Shown here in pieces: positions 19,862-30,437 of a stretch of DNA of 64,000 nucleotides. The stretch's first letter is position 1. Each line of letters opens with the position of its first letter. Position numbers and translations under genes: made by a program. Source of the stretch: Craterostigma plantagineum (lineage: Eukaryota; Streptophyta; Magnoliopsida; Lamiales; Linderniaceae); NCBI GenBank assembly GCA_027422505.1, contig JAPQWV010000002.1, positions 25,956,501-26,020,500 of the forward strand, written 5' to 3'. The notes under the pieces are model-generated. The model was not told where the DNA came from and ran no database searches. It saw only the letters and a list, made by a program, of their open reading frames with translations.

Positions 19862-21337
19862 ATGGAGGAGGCACAGATGAAGAATGGATCACTGTATCCC
19901 ACGTTCGAAAACTTCGACCAATCAGAATACGCCATTCGTCGGTTTTGCCGGGCCCGCCTCGAGCAAAACCCAGTCGTCGAAGAAGAAGAAGAAGAATTCG
20001 AACGAGATACGCGAATGTGGCTAAATAGCTCGAGCGAAATCGAAGAAGGGGAGGAGGAGACGATGATCGTCGATGAATTCTTCGACGTCGAATGCTACGA
20101 AAGAGACAACGCCTACAAAACCCTACTAGTCGAAGGAGACGAAGAAAAGGGAGCCGTCGCCGTCGACCGAGGCCTTCGTTTAGTGCACCTGCTGTTAGCC
20201 TGCGCCGAGGCCGTAGGCTGCAGAGACGCTCAGCTTGCCGAACCACTGCTCTGTCAGGTACGGCTCGGCGGCGCGAGCCCACGTGGTGATTCATTGCAGA
20301 GAGTCTCCTATTACTTCGCCGAGGGACTAAAGTCGAGGCTCTCGCTATTGCACGGCTTGGGACCCAACACCAGTTCTTCTTTCTCGATCACTAGGGACGA
20401 AAAGATCGAAGCTTTCGAGCTTCTGCATCGAGCCACGCCTTACACCTCCTTCGGCTTCATGGTCGCAAACGAAGCCATTATACGCCGAGCATCTGCCGAG
20501 GGCAGCGGCGCCTCTCTGCACATTGTCGACCTCGGAATGACGAGCGTCCATCAGTGGGCTATGCTGATCCGATCCGTCGGGTCGAAAACCGACCCGTTTC
20601 TTAAAACGTTAAGGATCACGGGCGTAATCGACGGTGGAGATCGATCGATATTAGGGTTCGAATCCACCTTAAAGGGTCTAATCTCCGAGGCCGAATCCCT
20701 CGGAATCTCACTTTCGTTCAATTTCCAGACAGAAGAAGTATCTCCATCGTCCCTCACTAGGGAGAAATTAGGCGCGGGGGACGACGAAACGCTGTTCGTC
20801 AACAGCGCCTTTCACCTCCACGAGCACGTTAGGGAAACCCGAGGGTCGCTGAAGGCCGTCCTGCTGTCGATCAAGAAACTGAATCCCGCCCTACTGACCG
20901 TTGTAGAACAAGACGCGAACCACAACGGGCCATTCTTCCTCGGGAGGTTCCTCGAATCGCTTCACTACTATTCGGCGGTCTTCGACTCGCTCGAGGCTTG
21001 TCTTCCCAGGGAAAGCGCAGAGAGGATGAAGATCGAAAAGTTTCGTTTTGGGGAGGAGATTAAGAACGTGTTGGCGTTCGAGGGATGCGATAGGGTCGAA
21101 AGGCACGAGAGAGGAGATCAGTGGAGGAGGCAGCTCGGGCGGGCGGGTTTTCAGGCGGCGGGTAGGTTGTTGTCATCAAAGTGTTTGGTGGACCGAGCGA
21201 GGACGATGATGTCTGAATACGGTGGGTGCGATGAGTATACGTTGGCTGCCGAGAAGAACTGCCTTCAGCTTGGGTGGAAAGGGAGGCCCGTCGTTTTTGC
21301 TTCTGCTTGGCAAGTGATGAATCGCAGAACTAATTAA
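19862..21337 (+). CDS. GRAS-family transcriptional regulator
   Basis: A single-exon gene of 491 residues, typical for GRAS proteins. The N-terminal third is acidic (EEEEEEFE, EEGEEE) and lacks the DELLA motif. The GRAS domain starts at about 103: LHRI (GLRLVHLLLACAEAV), the VHIID-like block as LHIVDLGMTSVHQWAMLIRS (about 218-237), the PFYRE-like region with VVEQDANHNGPFFLGRFLESLHYYS, and SAW (LGWKGRPVVFASAWQ) at the end. The LHYYSAVFDSLEA and RRQLGRAGFQ signatures are of the DELLA/RAD1-like side of the family, but the subfamily is uncertain. GRAS proteins act in the nucleus as transcription cofactors. The start ATG is the first in frame; no disruption seen. Confidence 0.9.
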   Translation: MEEAQMKNGSLYPTFENFDQSEYAIRRFCRARLEQNPVVEEEEEEFERDTRMWLNSSSEIEEGEEETMIVDEFFDVECYERDNAYKTLLVEGDEEKGAVAVDRGLRLVHLLLACAEAVGCRDAQLAEPLLCQVRLGGASPRGDSLQRVSYYFAEGLKSRLSLLHGLGPNTSSSFSITRDEKIEAFELLHRATPYTSFGFMVANEAIIRRASAEGSGASLHIVDLGMTSVHQWAMLIRSVGSKTDPFLKTLRITGVIDGGDRSILGFESTLKGLISEAESLGISLSFNFQTEEVSPSSLTREKLGAGDDETLFVNSAFHLHEHVRETRGSLKAVLLSIKKLNPALLTVVEQDANHNGPFFLGRFLESLHYYSAVFDSLEACLPRESAERMKIEKFRFGEEIKNVLAFEGCDRVERHERGDQWRRQLGRAGFQAAGRLLSSKCLVDRARTMMSEYGGCDEYTLAAEKNCLQLGWKGRPVVFASAWQVMNRRTN

Positions 21338-21570
21338 TTGCTTGATACTCGGAATTTTCCTTGTTAAGGTTGAGATTAGCTGCTGCACTGGGTGTAACTG
21401 TAAGAGAGCAATTTGTATTAAATTTCACATTCCCATATATATATATATTTGCGTGGAAAACTGATATCAATGCTATTTTCAATCTTCTGCAAGAATGCTT
21501 GCAGCGAATGCTATAGATAGTGTCTGGGCCTCAGGCCATTGTTGTAGTATCAGCTTTCAGTTAGTTCAAC

Positions 21571-22385
21571 ATGGCTGCGAATTTCAGACATCTCCTGCCA
21601 TTGATCTTATTCGTAATCTGTCGTAAGTTTTAGTAGAAGGATTCTGTTACAACAAACCTTTCTTTCTTGGTATACGTATAGTTAATTTCTTGTGTGATTT
21701 ATGCAATGCAGAGTACTTGGTGACGATCCCTCTGAGTGAAGCATATATATGTGAGACTCCGAGTAAGCTCTTCGCAGGGCTGTGCTTCAAAGACCGCAAC
21801 TGTGACTCTATTTGCGAGAAAGAAGGGTTCATGAATGGAAGATGCAAGCTTTTCAAGTGTATCTGCTCCAAAGATTGTGGGGTGGGTGGTGGCGGCGGAA
21901 GCAGTGGTGGTAGCGGCGGAGGAGGTGGTGGCGGCAGTGGTGGTGGAGGCGTCGGCGGAGGAGGAGGAGGAGGGGCAGGTGGCGGTCCAGGCCAGGGACC
22001 ACCTGAAGGTGGCGAACCAGGTCAAGGCGGTGGGGGATACCCAGGTCAGGGTCCGCCGGAAGGTGGGAACCCAGGGCAAGGCGGCGGCGGAGACCCAGGT
22101 CAGGGTCCGCCGGAAGGTGGAAACCCAGGGCAAGGCGGTGGCGGAGACCCTGGCCAGGGTCCGCCTGAAGGTGGTGGTCCAGGTGAAGGAGGTGGCGGCG
22201 ACCCAGGTCAGGGACCACCTGAAGGTGGCAACCCAGGTGAAGGCGGTGGTGATCAGCAGCCTCCAGCAGGTGGTCAGGCGCCGCCCAGTGGCGGTCCGCC
22301 TAGCGGTGGTTGTGGCCGGTCTGGCTTTCGTTGCCGCCGTGGAATTCCCCATAGTCAAGCGCCGAGCCCTGGTGGAAAGAAATAA
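21571..22385 (+). CDS. Defensin fused to a Gly/Pro-rich repeat tail (secreted)
   Basis: Two exons, 21571-21622 and 21712-22385 (GTAAG donor, TGCAG acceptor), encode 241 residues. Exon 1 gives a hydrophobic signal peptide (HLLPLILFVIC). Next is an eight-cysteine plant defensin with spacing C-x10-C-x5-C-x3-C-x9-C-x4-C-x-C-x3-C, including the alpha-core CDSIC and gamma-core GRC. The rest is low complexity: a Gly-rich spacer, then five copies of an 18-residue repeat PGQGPPEGGNPGQGGGGD, and a C-terminal piece with two more cysteines. Defensin plus Pro-rich tail recalls Art v 1-type defensin-polyproline proteins; here Gly dominates. Likely an extracellular antimicrobial or wall protein. Confidence 0.85.
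21985..22250 (+). repeat. Five 54-bp in-frame tandem repeats
   Basis: Encodes five copies of the 18-residue unit PGQGPPEGGNPGQGGGGD with small changes (E/N/G at position 10, Q/E at 13, Y/D at 18). Nucleotide copies are close, so unit number may vary between individuals. Confidence 0.85.
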
Positions 22386-22730
22386 ACCTCTTTCTATTCT
22401 AGTAGGAGAATTCATATGTCTATGATGGAGAAAATAGAATAATAAATGGTTTATAGTGAGTTTCGAGTAAATTATAGTTTTAAAATTGTGTGAGCCGATC
22501 GTTTCGAAAAAAAAAAAAAGAAAATTGTGTGAGCAAATCTTTCCGCACACCATCGCAAAAGAAAATTAATCACTTTGAACGATTAATTAAAGACTTATAT
22601 ATATTTGGAACTAATTCTTGTCCACGTTCAAGCCACTCAAATTCAATACGACTCTTGCCATTCTCTTCCACAAAACCCAAAGCGCAGAGATCAAGTTCTC
22701 TGATGAACCCATCTCAACGATACTAAACAA

Positions 22731-23685
22731 ATGGCCTACGTTCTTCGAAATCTTTCGCAAACAATCGTTCCGCAGAAGGACAAAGCCGCCTTGCAGATTA
22801 ATCCACCTACGGCCACGTCGGCAGCTTCTGTGTTTACTGCTTCGCCTCAAACCAAGCTCGAGCCACCTCCGAAGAGACGTGTTTCAAATGCGAACCAAAG
22901 CGCTAGTGGGCAGGATAAGAATAATAAGGACCAAAGAAGCGATTTTTATGTCAATTTGGGCGTGGCCGTGAGGACCCTTCGTGAAGATCTTCCGTTAATC
23001 TTTACCAAAGACCTTGACTATGATATTTACAGGTACCCCTTTAAGCCCTTTGTTTCTTTGAGCTCTTGGCAGCTGTTAACTCAAGCTTCAGCTGAATTTG
23101 AGAACCAAAATTGAGTATTTGGATTTCTTAAGTAGAGAAAAGTATATGACAAGTGTAGTGAGCTGTGGTAGATTTCTCTGTTTGTGATTGATCGGCAGGG
23201 ATGACATAACTTTTAGGGACCCTTTAAACACCTTCGCTGGAATCGAAAACTACAAGACAATATTCTGGGCTTTAAGGTTTCACGGTAAGGTTCTGTTCGG
23301 AGAGACATCTCTGGACATATTGCGAATATGGCAACCTTCTGAGAATGTGATTCTGATATGATGGAACTTGAGGGGCGTTCCTCGGATACCTTGGGAAGCC
23401 AAAGGGCAGTTCCAAGGCACGTCTCGGTATAAACTGGATAGGAACGGTAAAATATACGAGCACAAAGTCGACAACTTAGCTTTCAATTTCCCTCAGACGT
23501 TGAAACCTTCAGCTTCGGTTTTGGACTTGGTTGCTGCTTGCCCTGCGAGCCCAAATCCCACATTCTTGTGGGTCCCCATGGGTAGTCAATCATCAACGTG
23601 GATCGAGCTCTATAAGGCTGTGACAGAAACCTTGGATGATCGTGAGAGTTTGACGATTCCTCAAGACTGTTTGGCAGCATGTTAA
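22731..23685 (+). pseudogene. DUF2358 protein gene with in-frame stop
   Basis: Exons 22731-23032 and 23199-23685, joined GT-AG, give a 263-codon frame. The N-terminus (about 60 residues, rich in S, T, K and P) could be a chloroplast transit peptide. The conserved region begins LGVAVRTLREDLPLIFTKDL, continues DDITFRDPLNTFAGIENYK and FHGKVLFGE, and matches plant DUF2358 proteins of unknown function. A TGA at 23359-23361 interrupts it where the family has Arg before WNL; CGA to TGA is a simple C-to-T change. Downstream residues (WEAKGQFQGTSRYKLDRNGK) stay conserved and open to TAA 23683-23685. Either a recent pseudogene, a null allele or a base error. Confidence 0.8.
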
Positions 23686-24499
23686 TAGCAGGTGAATTAT
23701 ATGCTGCTTTGCCCTTTTGCTTTAATGAGGTAAATGATATCTGATTATATGTACAAGTATCCCCTGTTTTACATGTTACATATGTGTATAGAATCCCAGG
23801 TGAAAATTGATGTTCTTGATGGAAATTTTGCTGTGTAAATAATGATAGAGATCAAAGATTTGTACTTCTCTACACAGAGAACTTGAATGTGCATATATGT
23901 AGACAAGGTTTATGAGTGATCCTTCCTTAATACACATGGACCGTAGCACATGGAGCCGCTGTTCCATCACATGAGCCACGATCCTATTCGACGAGCCAGC
24001 CTTGTCGTGTGATGGAACAGCGGCTCCACAAGCTCGGCTCACAAGAGTGATTCTCTGCTCTGCTGACCAGCCAATGAAGACACTTGGGATTTTGCTGCAC
24101 TCTGCCCAAGTTCATTATATAGTGTGCTGGGTGAATCAAATAACATAAAAAAATGTTGTCATGATGTTTTCATTAGATTGCAGGATATGAAGCCATCCAT
24201 GATTTGAATGATGGCTTCAGCATATTCCAAAATTTCTGGAGGTGCCATTATTCCCAGTCCCCCATTCACCTTTTCAATATGCTACTTACAGAACCACATC
24301 ATTACAATAACCTATGAATATGAGTAAGGGCCACACTTAGAGATCAGAAAGCAGAGAACTGCAGCAAATGTTGATGTTTCGATCTGTAACAGCCTTTAGC
24401 AAACTATATAACAGTGCCCCTCGAGCAATGGTTTCTGGTGAAAGTGGCGGCCATTTCTAACAGGAGACTCGGTGATTGTAATAGAATTTGAATTGGGAA
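23686..24499. other. Intergenic region with a 24-bp hairpin
   Basis: Follows the DUF2358 gene up to the hAT MITE. Apart from the inverted repeat at 23951-24028 listed separately, no ORF or repeat was recognised. Confidence 0.5.
23951..24028. repeat. Near-perfect 24-bp inverted repeat (hairpin)
   Basis: 23951-23974 pairs with 24005-24028: 23 of 24 bases are Watson-Crick and one is a G-T wobble, with a 30-nt loop. The arm begins TGGAGCCGCTGTTCCATCAC. Pairing stops abruptly outside the arms, so the stem is shorter than most plant miRNA precursors. No known miRNA was recognised. Confidence 0.75.
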
Positions 24500-24507
24500 C
24501 TCTCAAA

Positions 24508-25091
24508 TAGGGTTGCAAACGAATCGAACTTTATTGGTTCGATTCGCGATTCGATTCGAAATTTTAATATTCGAATTCGAATATTTAGAATACGAATCCG
24601 AATAAGAATATTTTTTCTGATTCGAGAAATATACGAATATGAATATGAAATCACAATATTCGATTCGAAAATTAACCGAGTTATTCGATTCGAATAATAT
24701 AACATAAAATATAGTATAATTAATATATATTCACATATAATATATGATAATTGATAACTCACTAAAATATTTACAACTAATATGCTATAATTCGATATGT
24801 TTAAATAAAATTTATTATAATTCAATATATGTTTAAATATAATTTATTATAATTCAATATATATTTTAAATATGATATTGTTTATATTTTATTAAATAAA
24901 AAATCAAAGATGACTTTGAATACAAATATTCGATATTCGATTCGAATATTCGAGAAAATATTCGAATTCGAATAAGAATCGATTTTATGATTCGACTAAA
25001 TATTCGAGTATTCGTATTCGTATTCGACTGTTATCCGAATACGAATAGAATATTGCGGTATTCGACTCGATTCGATTCGTTTGCAACCCTA
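24508..25091. mobile_element. hAT-type MITE (584 bp) with 8-bp target duplication
   Basis: Perfect terminal inverted repeats of 21 bp starting TAGGGTTGCAAACGAATCGA, flanked by perfect 8-bp direct repeats CTCTCAAA (24500-24507 and 25092-25099). Eight-bp duplications and TAGGG ends mark the hAT superfamily. Both subterminal regions are packed with copies of the palindrome-like ATTCGAATTCGAATA; the centre is AT-rich. No transposase is encoded, so it is non-autonomous. Confidence 0.92.
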
Positions 25092-25402
25092 CTCTCAAAT
25101 AGGATAAAGATTTCAGCTTTGCATGAGTTTGATATTACAGAAAATTCTGACGAAAAAAATATGTATTTTCCCACGTGGAAACAAGCTGGCAAATTTATTT
25201 AAGGAAAAGATGTAATGAAAATACATTGACTTGCTATATCGGTGTTAATTCAACAAAACAAAGCCAACCGGCCATCATTATTCACACCAATCAAGAACGC
25301 AGCTTCGGAAATCCTTAGGAAATTCAGACAATCTCTTTCGTCACAGCTCAGTTTATTGCCCACCTAACTGCGTAGTAAGATTTGGCAGCGTACGGTTGAG
25401 CT

Positions 25403-27975
25403 ATGGCTTTCGAGAAGATCAAAGTCGATAAACCCATCGTTGAGATGGACGGTGATTCTCGATGATCTTTACTGTTTTCTGTTTTACTAGTGTTGGCTGC
25501 TTTTCCGTCCTAAATTCTTTCTGTTTATTTTATTTATTCATCTATCTATTTTTGCTCGCGTTTTGTGGTTATGTAATCTGAGGAGTGTTTTTTGTGTTGT
25601 TACTTGAGTTCGCACGCCTGGCTCAGTCTTCGAACAGAAAAAAAAAAGATAAAAAAGAGTTCTTTCTTTTGTTCTTGATTGTTTGAGCAAGTGATTCTGC
25701 AACCTTGACTATGCTTCATCTAATAGTGATGCTAATCGTGTTTCTTTCTGGTTTACGACGAAGCATTGATGATATCTTCTAGTGCTGTTTACACGTATCA
25801 TAGACAAAGAGTTTGATGTAGGTGATGAAATGACTCGAGTGATATGGAAAATGATCAAAGAAAAGGTAAGAGCTTGTCTTCGAATTTGTTGACAAAAGAT
25901 ACTACTTTGATGGCGTCCTGACGATTTTTCACGATCTACAGCTTATATTGCCTTTCCTGGAGCTAGACATAAAGTATTTCGATCTTGGCCTTCCTCATCG
26001 CGATGCTACCAATGATCGAGTTACCATTGAAAGTGCAGAAGCAACTCTCAAGTATTTTTTTTTTTGTCGTATCCATTATACTTTTCTTGCTGGGTAATTG
26101 GTACCCTATACAGAGTCTTTTGATAGTCCTTCGTGACATTTTCGTTTTGGATAACAGGTACAATGTTGCAATAAAATGTGCAACAATTACACCAGGTATT
26201 TATCAGACCATAAACGACTAGCCTTTTTGTGCTCTTTTGTTGATATTTCTTTGTATCTTTTGGCTTATTGGAATTGAATAGATGAGTCCCGAGTGAAAGA
26301 GTTCAACTTGAGAAATATGTGGAAGAGCCCAAATGGAACCATCCGAAACATCTTAAATGGTTTGCAAACTATCCGAATGTCATAGTTTAGAATTGGGATT
26401 TCAAATGCGATTCTTTCGCTCTTTGAAGGGACGGTATTTAGAGAACCAATCATATGCAAGAATATTCCCCGACTTGTCACAGGTGCATTTTTTTGTTAAC
26501 CATAAGCGACACCAAACTGATATTGAAGTAATAATTGTGGTGAATAATTTTAGGTTGGACCAAGCCAATATGCATTGGGAGGCATGCTTTCGGTGACCAG
26601 TATCGAGCTACAGATATAGTCACTCAAGGACCTGGGAAGCTTAAGATGGTGTTTGGTATACTTAAAAATCCAATTATTATTACATCTTAGTTTTAATATC
26701 CTTTCATCTATATGAGTTGTCTTAACTTAAGACAACAATGTATCACCTTCATTACAGTGCCAAATGGAGCTGACAAGAGTATGGAGCTCGAAGTTTACAA
26801 TTTTACAGGCTCGGACGGGGTTGCTCTGTCCATGTACAACACCGATGAGGTTCGAATAATATAATAGACTGTAAATTAAACTTTCATATATATTCTCTGC
26901 GGTTATTAGCTACCAATGGTATTTAGTGAGAAACTGAATGATTTTCGATAAAATTCACTTGCTAGTCAATCAGAGCCTTTGCAGAGGCCTCAATGAACAT
27001 GGCTTACCAGAAAAGGTGGCCTCTATATCTCAGCACCAAGAATACAATCCTTAAGAAGTACGATGGAAGGTACAAAGTCTTCTTTTGTTTTTATTTTCTT
27101 TTTCTCAAAAGCAGTTTTGATCTCACAATCTGCTTGGCTCTGTTTCATTGCTGATAGATTCATGGACATCTTTCAAGAAGTCTACGAAAGAGAATGGCGG
27201 TCCAAGTTTGAGTCATCTGGGATATGGTAAGACCTTTCCTTACATTTATATAAAAAAACATAAGAAAGTAATTTGAACTCATCTACGGGCTTTATAACAG
27301 GTACGAACACCGTCTAATAGATGATATGGTTGCTTACGCTTTAAAGAGCGAAGGAGGTTACGTCTGGGCTTGCAAGAACTACGACGGTGATGTTCAAAGC
27401 GATTTCCTAGCCCAAGGTTTGGTCCCCTTTTTTTTCCATTTCCATCTCAAATATTCACGCTATTTCGTACTTAAACAAGTCTTGTTCTTCTTTCAACATA
27501 GGATTTGGATCGCTAGGGCTGATGACATCGGTACTTATATGCCCCGATGGAAAGACAATCGAAGCCGAGGCAGCACATGGAACTGTGACACGCCATTACC
27601 GTGTACATAAGAAAGGAGGGGAAACTAGCACTAACAGCATAGCCTCGATCTTCGCCTGGACACGTGGGCTCGCACACAGGGCTAAGTTAGACAACAATCC
27701 TCTGCTCTTGAATTTTACCCAGAAATTAGAATCTGCTTGCATTGCGTGCGTCGAGGCTGGGAAGATGACCAAAGATCTCGCCCTTCTTCTTCATGGACCC
27801 AAGTAAAGATTTTCTCTATTTATTTTCTTGCCCTGTTAGAATTACTTGCGGGCTCGATTATATGTGTTTTATCGTTCTCAGGGTAACGAGGGCTCAGTAT
27901 TTGAACACCGAAGAGTTCATCGATGCTGTCGCCCAAGAACTGAGGGGTAGGCTGCCTAAAAGAGCCAACTTGTGA
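25403..27975 (+). CDS. ICDH: NADP-dependent isocitrate dehydrogenase, cytosolic type
   Basis: Converts isocitrate to 2-oxoglutarate with NADPH formation. Thirteen exons: 25403-25451, 25822-25865, 25942-26051, 26158-26195, 26282-26359, 26429-26482, 26554-26655, 26758-26849, 26966-27069, 27158-27226, 27301-27416, 27502-27802, 27882-27975. All junctions are GT-AG and the frame closes at 1251 bp, 416 residues, the usual length. It starts [20 protein letters not shown] with no transit peptide. The family signature [20 protein letters not shown] spans exons 11-12, and [19 protein letters not shown] is present. The C-terminus RANL is not a clear peroxisomal signal. The gene appears intact. Confidence 0.93.
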
Positions 27976-28645
27976 TTTGTGACATGTCCTTGCATATTTG
28001 GTAATAATGAATGCCATTAGACATCAATCTTGGAGACCGCTCCGAATAAATTGGTGTATAAACAAACTTTGTAGATGATGGCTTGTACTTGAAACTAGAG
28101 CATATTCGGATTGGAAAATTGTGATTTGGTTTGAAATAATAAAAGAGTTAATTATGATTCAGGCCCCAGTTAAGTTTTAAAATCGAGTTCAGACTCTGTC
28201 AGAAAAAGCGGTAACAATGAAGTGGTACGTCAGAACAATAAAGTGATACTGCATAACAAAGAAATGGTACTCCAGAACGACGATGAAGTGTATGCAGAAA
28301 TCGGGTCCTTAAAACTAATTGCTTTTTCTGATAGGGCATGAATCCTATTTTTAAACTTAGATGGGGCTGACCTGAAAAAGCACCGTAATAAAAACTCTGA
28401 GCTTTGGAGCTTGTTTATTTAATATTCTGTGGATAGTGTTGAATACTGTGCAGAAATAAATATACCAAATTCATGCCCAACTACTACTTAATAAGTTATG
28501 ATGTGCTAAGCAGTAACCATAAAGATTTTCTGAGGCGGCGTTTCACTAGCCGTCGGTAGTATGCGTCGATTAGGTATATATTTTACAATAAAAACTAATG
28601 TAAGCGTATCTAGCTAGAACTAGTAAGAAGCAGACGGCCCAGAAG
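27976..28645. other. Intergenic region containing a candidate MITE
   Basis: Between the ICDH stop and the DUF212 start. Contains the foldback repeat at 28158-28376; otherwise no coding or repeat signal seen. Confidence 0.5.
28158..28376. repeat. Candidate MITE with imperfect terminal inverted repeats
   Basis: The two ends (from TTCAGGCCCCAG at 28158 and, reversed, TTCAGGTCAGCCCC from 28376) are complementary over about 50 bp with mismatches and small gaps, ending in the shared TCAGAAAAAGC. Inside are three direct repeats of about 24 bp around GTGGTAC..CAGAAC. No target duplication was found, so assignment is tentative. Confidence 0.5.
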
Positions 28646-30167
28646 ATGCTACTCCAAATTCACAACTTTCCCAACAATACATTCGTAGGAAACGGAAATA
28701 ATTTCACTTTCTTCTTCAGAAAAAAGTGCTGTACTCCTCAGAAGACCCTTCACTGCGTTTCTGCGCTTACTTGTCCCAACGTTGCGATCAGCGATTTTGC
28801 CGATGTTCTCCATAACAAGGTTTGTTCTTTTCCTTGTCTTGCAAGTGTGGGTGATTAGTTCTGGATTAAAACGTGCTATCTTTTATCATTTATTGTAAAA
28901 TTTGCTTCTTTGTGTGTGTGTGTGTGTATAGGTTATTGTATCCGCAGCTGTATCGGCAGCAATCGGACAGTTGGCGAAACCTTTTACATCAACGATATTG
29001 TATGGGAAGAAATTTGATCTGAGGGCTACTATTCAACCTGGAAGCTTTCCTTCCACACATTCTTCTGTAATCATTCTAGATGTTTTGCTGGGTATATTTT
29101 GCTTTGATTATGAATATAATTGCTAATAATCTCATTAAATCCTGTCTTGTTCTTGATCAATGTTCTTTAGGCAGTTGTCGCAACTGCAACATCACTTGCC
29201 CTGGAGAGGTTGGTCTAAGATTCTTTATATATGATGCTCTATTCTTTTTACTGTAACTTCTCATGTCTTTTCCATTTTTTTTTCTCTTGTTCTGATTATA
29301 TGGAGATTGAAGTACTTGCTTTGTTGTTGCAGGGGATTTTCGGATTCGATATTTGGTCTAGCCGTAGTTTACGCCACCCTCATCATGTACGATGCACAGG
29401 TTTGAGTTCAATTCTGCTTCGATTATTGAATAAGAAACAATCAACCAGCTTTTTTTTAAATCGGTGGATTTTCTCGATGGAAGATTACTGATCGTGATAA
29501 TTTATCCTCGCGTGTTCTGTCTTGTAGTCGGGCGAACAGTAATCGACAAAATCAAAATCGTGAATCAAATACGAAACGTAACTTGTACAAATATGTCTTC
29601 CATGTATTGCCTGGTGGATAATGGAGTCTAGTATGAGATTGAAACAGAGGAAGACCATAGTTGCTGAGGAAACTATTAAATGCTCCTTCTACTACGTTAT
29701 TACCATTGTGCAGAAACATTAGCATCATACTATGGTTATTACCGTGGATCCTTTTTTTTTATATTATTTTGCAGGGCGTTCGAAGGGAAGTAGGCATTCA
29801 CGCAAAAGAGATTAACAAGTTCATCAATAGAACTACACCACTTTCAACCTCTTCAAGAAATGATTCCATAGATACAATCGATTCTTTCTCTAGAGAGCCT
29901 TCAGAAAAGTTAGAAGAAGACTTAAACATAGAAGATGAGAACTTATTACCTGAAAAACAACAGAAAAGATCTCCCGCTTTACTGAAGCCCAACGGAAAGT
30001 CGCAGAGGTCAGTTAGCAAAGCAGTATCTGATGTCAATGGACGTTCCGGAAATATCATGCTTGTTCGTCCTCCGTTGAAAGAAACAGTCGGCCATACAGA
30101 AACTGAAGTTTTCGCCGGCGCTTTTTTGGGATTCTTAGTTGCTTTATCCGTGCAATGCTATGTTTAG
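28646..30167 (+). CDS. DUF212 (acid phosphatase/haloperoxidase-related) membrane protein
   Basis: Five exons: 28646-28819, 28932-29066, 29171-29208, 29333-29399, 29775-30167, giving 268 residues. The conserved core reads VIVSAAVSAAIGQLAKPFTS, then PGSFPSTHSSAVVATATSLAL and VVYATLIMYDAQGVRREVG, the hallmark of the plant/bacterial DUF212 family, which is named for distant likeness to vanadium haloperoxidases. The N-terminus (about 45 residues, basic, S/T-rich) may be a plastid signal. A polar insertion of about 95 residues precedes a last hydrophobic helix (VFAGAFLGFLVALSVQC). Biochemical role is unknown. Intron 1 holds a short (TG)n run. Confidence 0.85.
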
Positions 30168-30437
30168 TGCTGCTATTAGCTCGCATATATCTTTCTACCC
30201 TATATACGAAAACTCAGGTTTAATTAATTACGAAAAGTTCATCGATCTCATGTTCAAGTTCATGTTGAATTGTTTGAACTATTTTATCGAAACACAGAAG
30301 AGAGCTTTTCAGTAATACAAGTAGTTAATTCTTGAATTTTCTGCACTTAGCATTCATCCAAGTCTGAAATATGATCCCAGGTTAGCCACCAGGGGAGGAC
30401 ATCACATAAATTTCTCCTTACACAGAAGAAACTGAAT

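Noticed and set aside
19862..20160. DELLA protein assignment for the GRAS gene
   Set aside because: No DELLA or TVHYNP motif in the acidic N-terminus, so only GRAS family is claimed.
21699..22553. 284-codon minus-strand frame rich in Thr/Ala/Trp
   Set aside because: Mirror of the Gly/Pro repeat of the defensin gene on the plus strand; no start context or domain.
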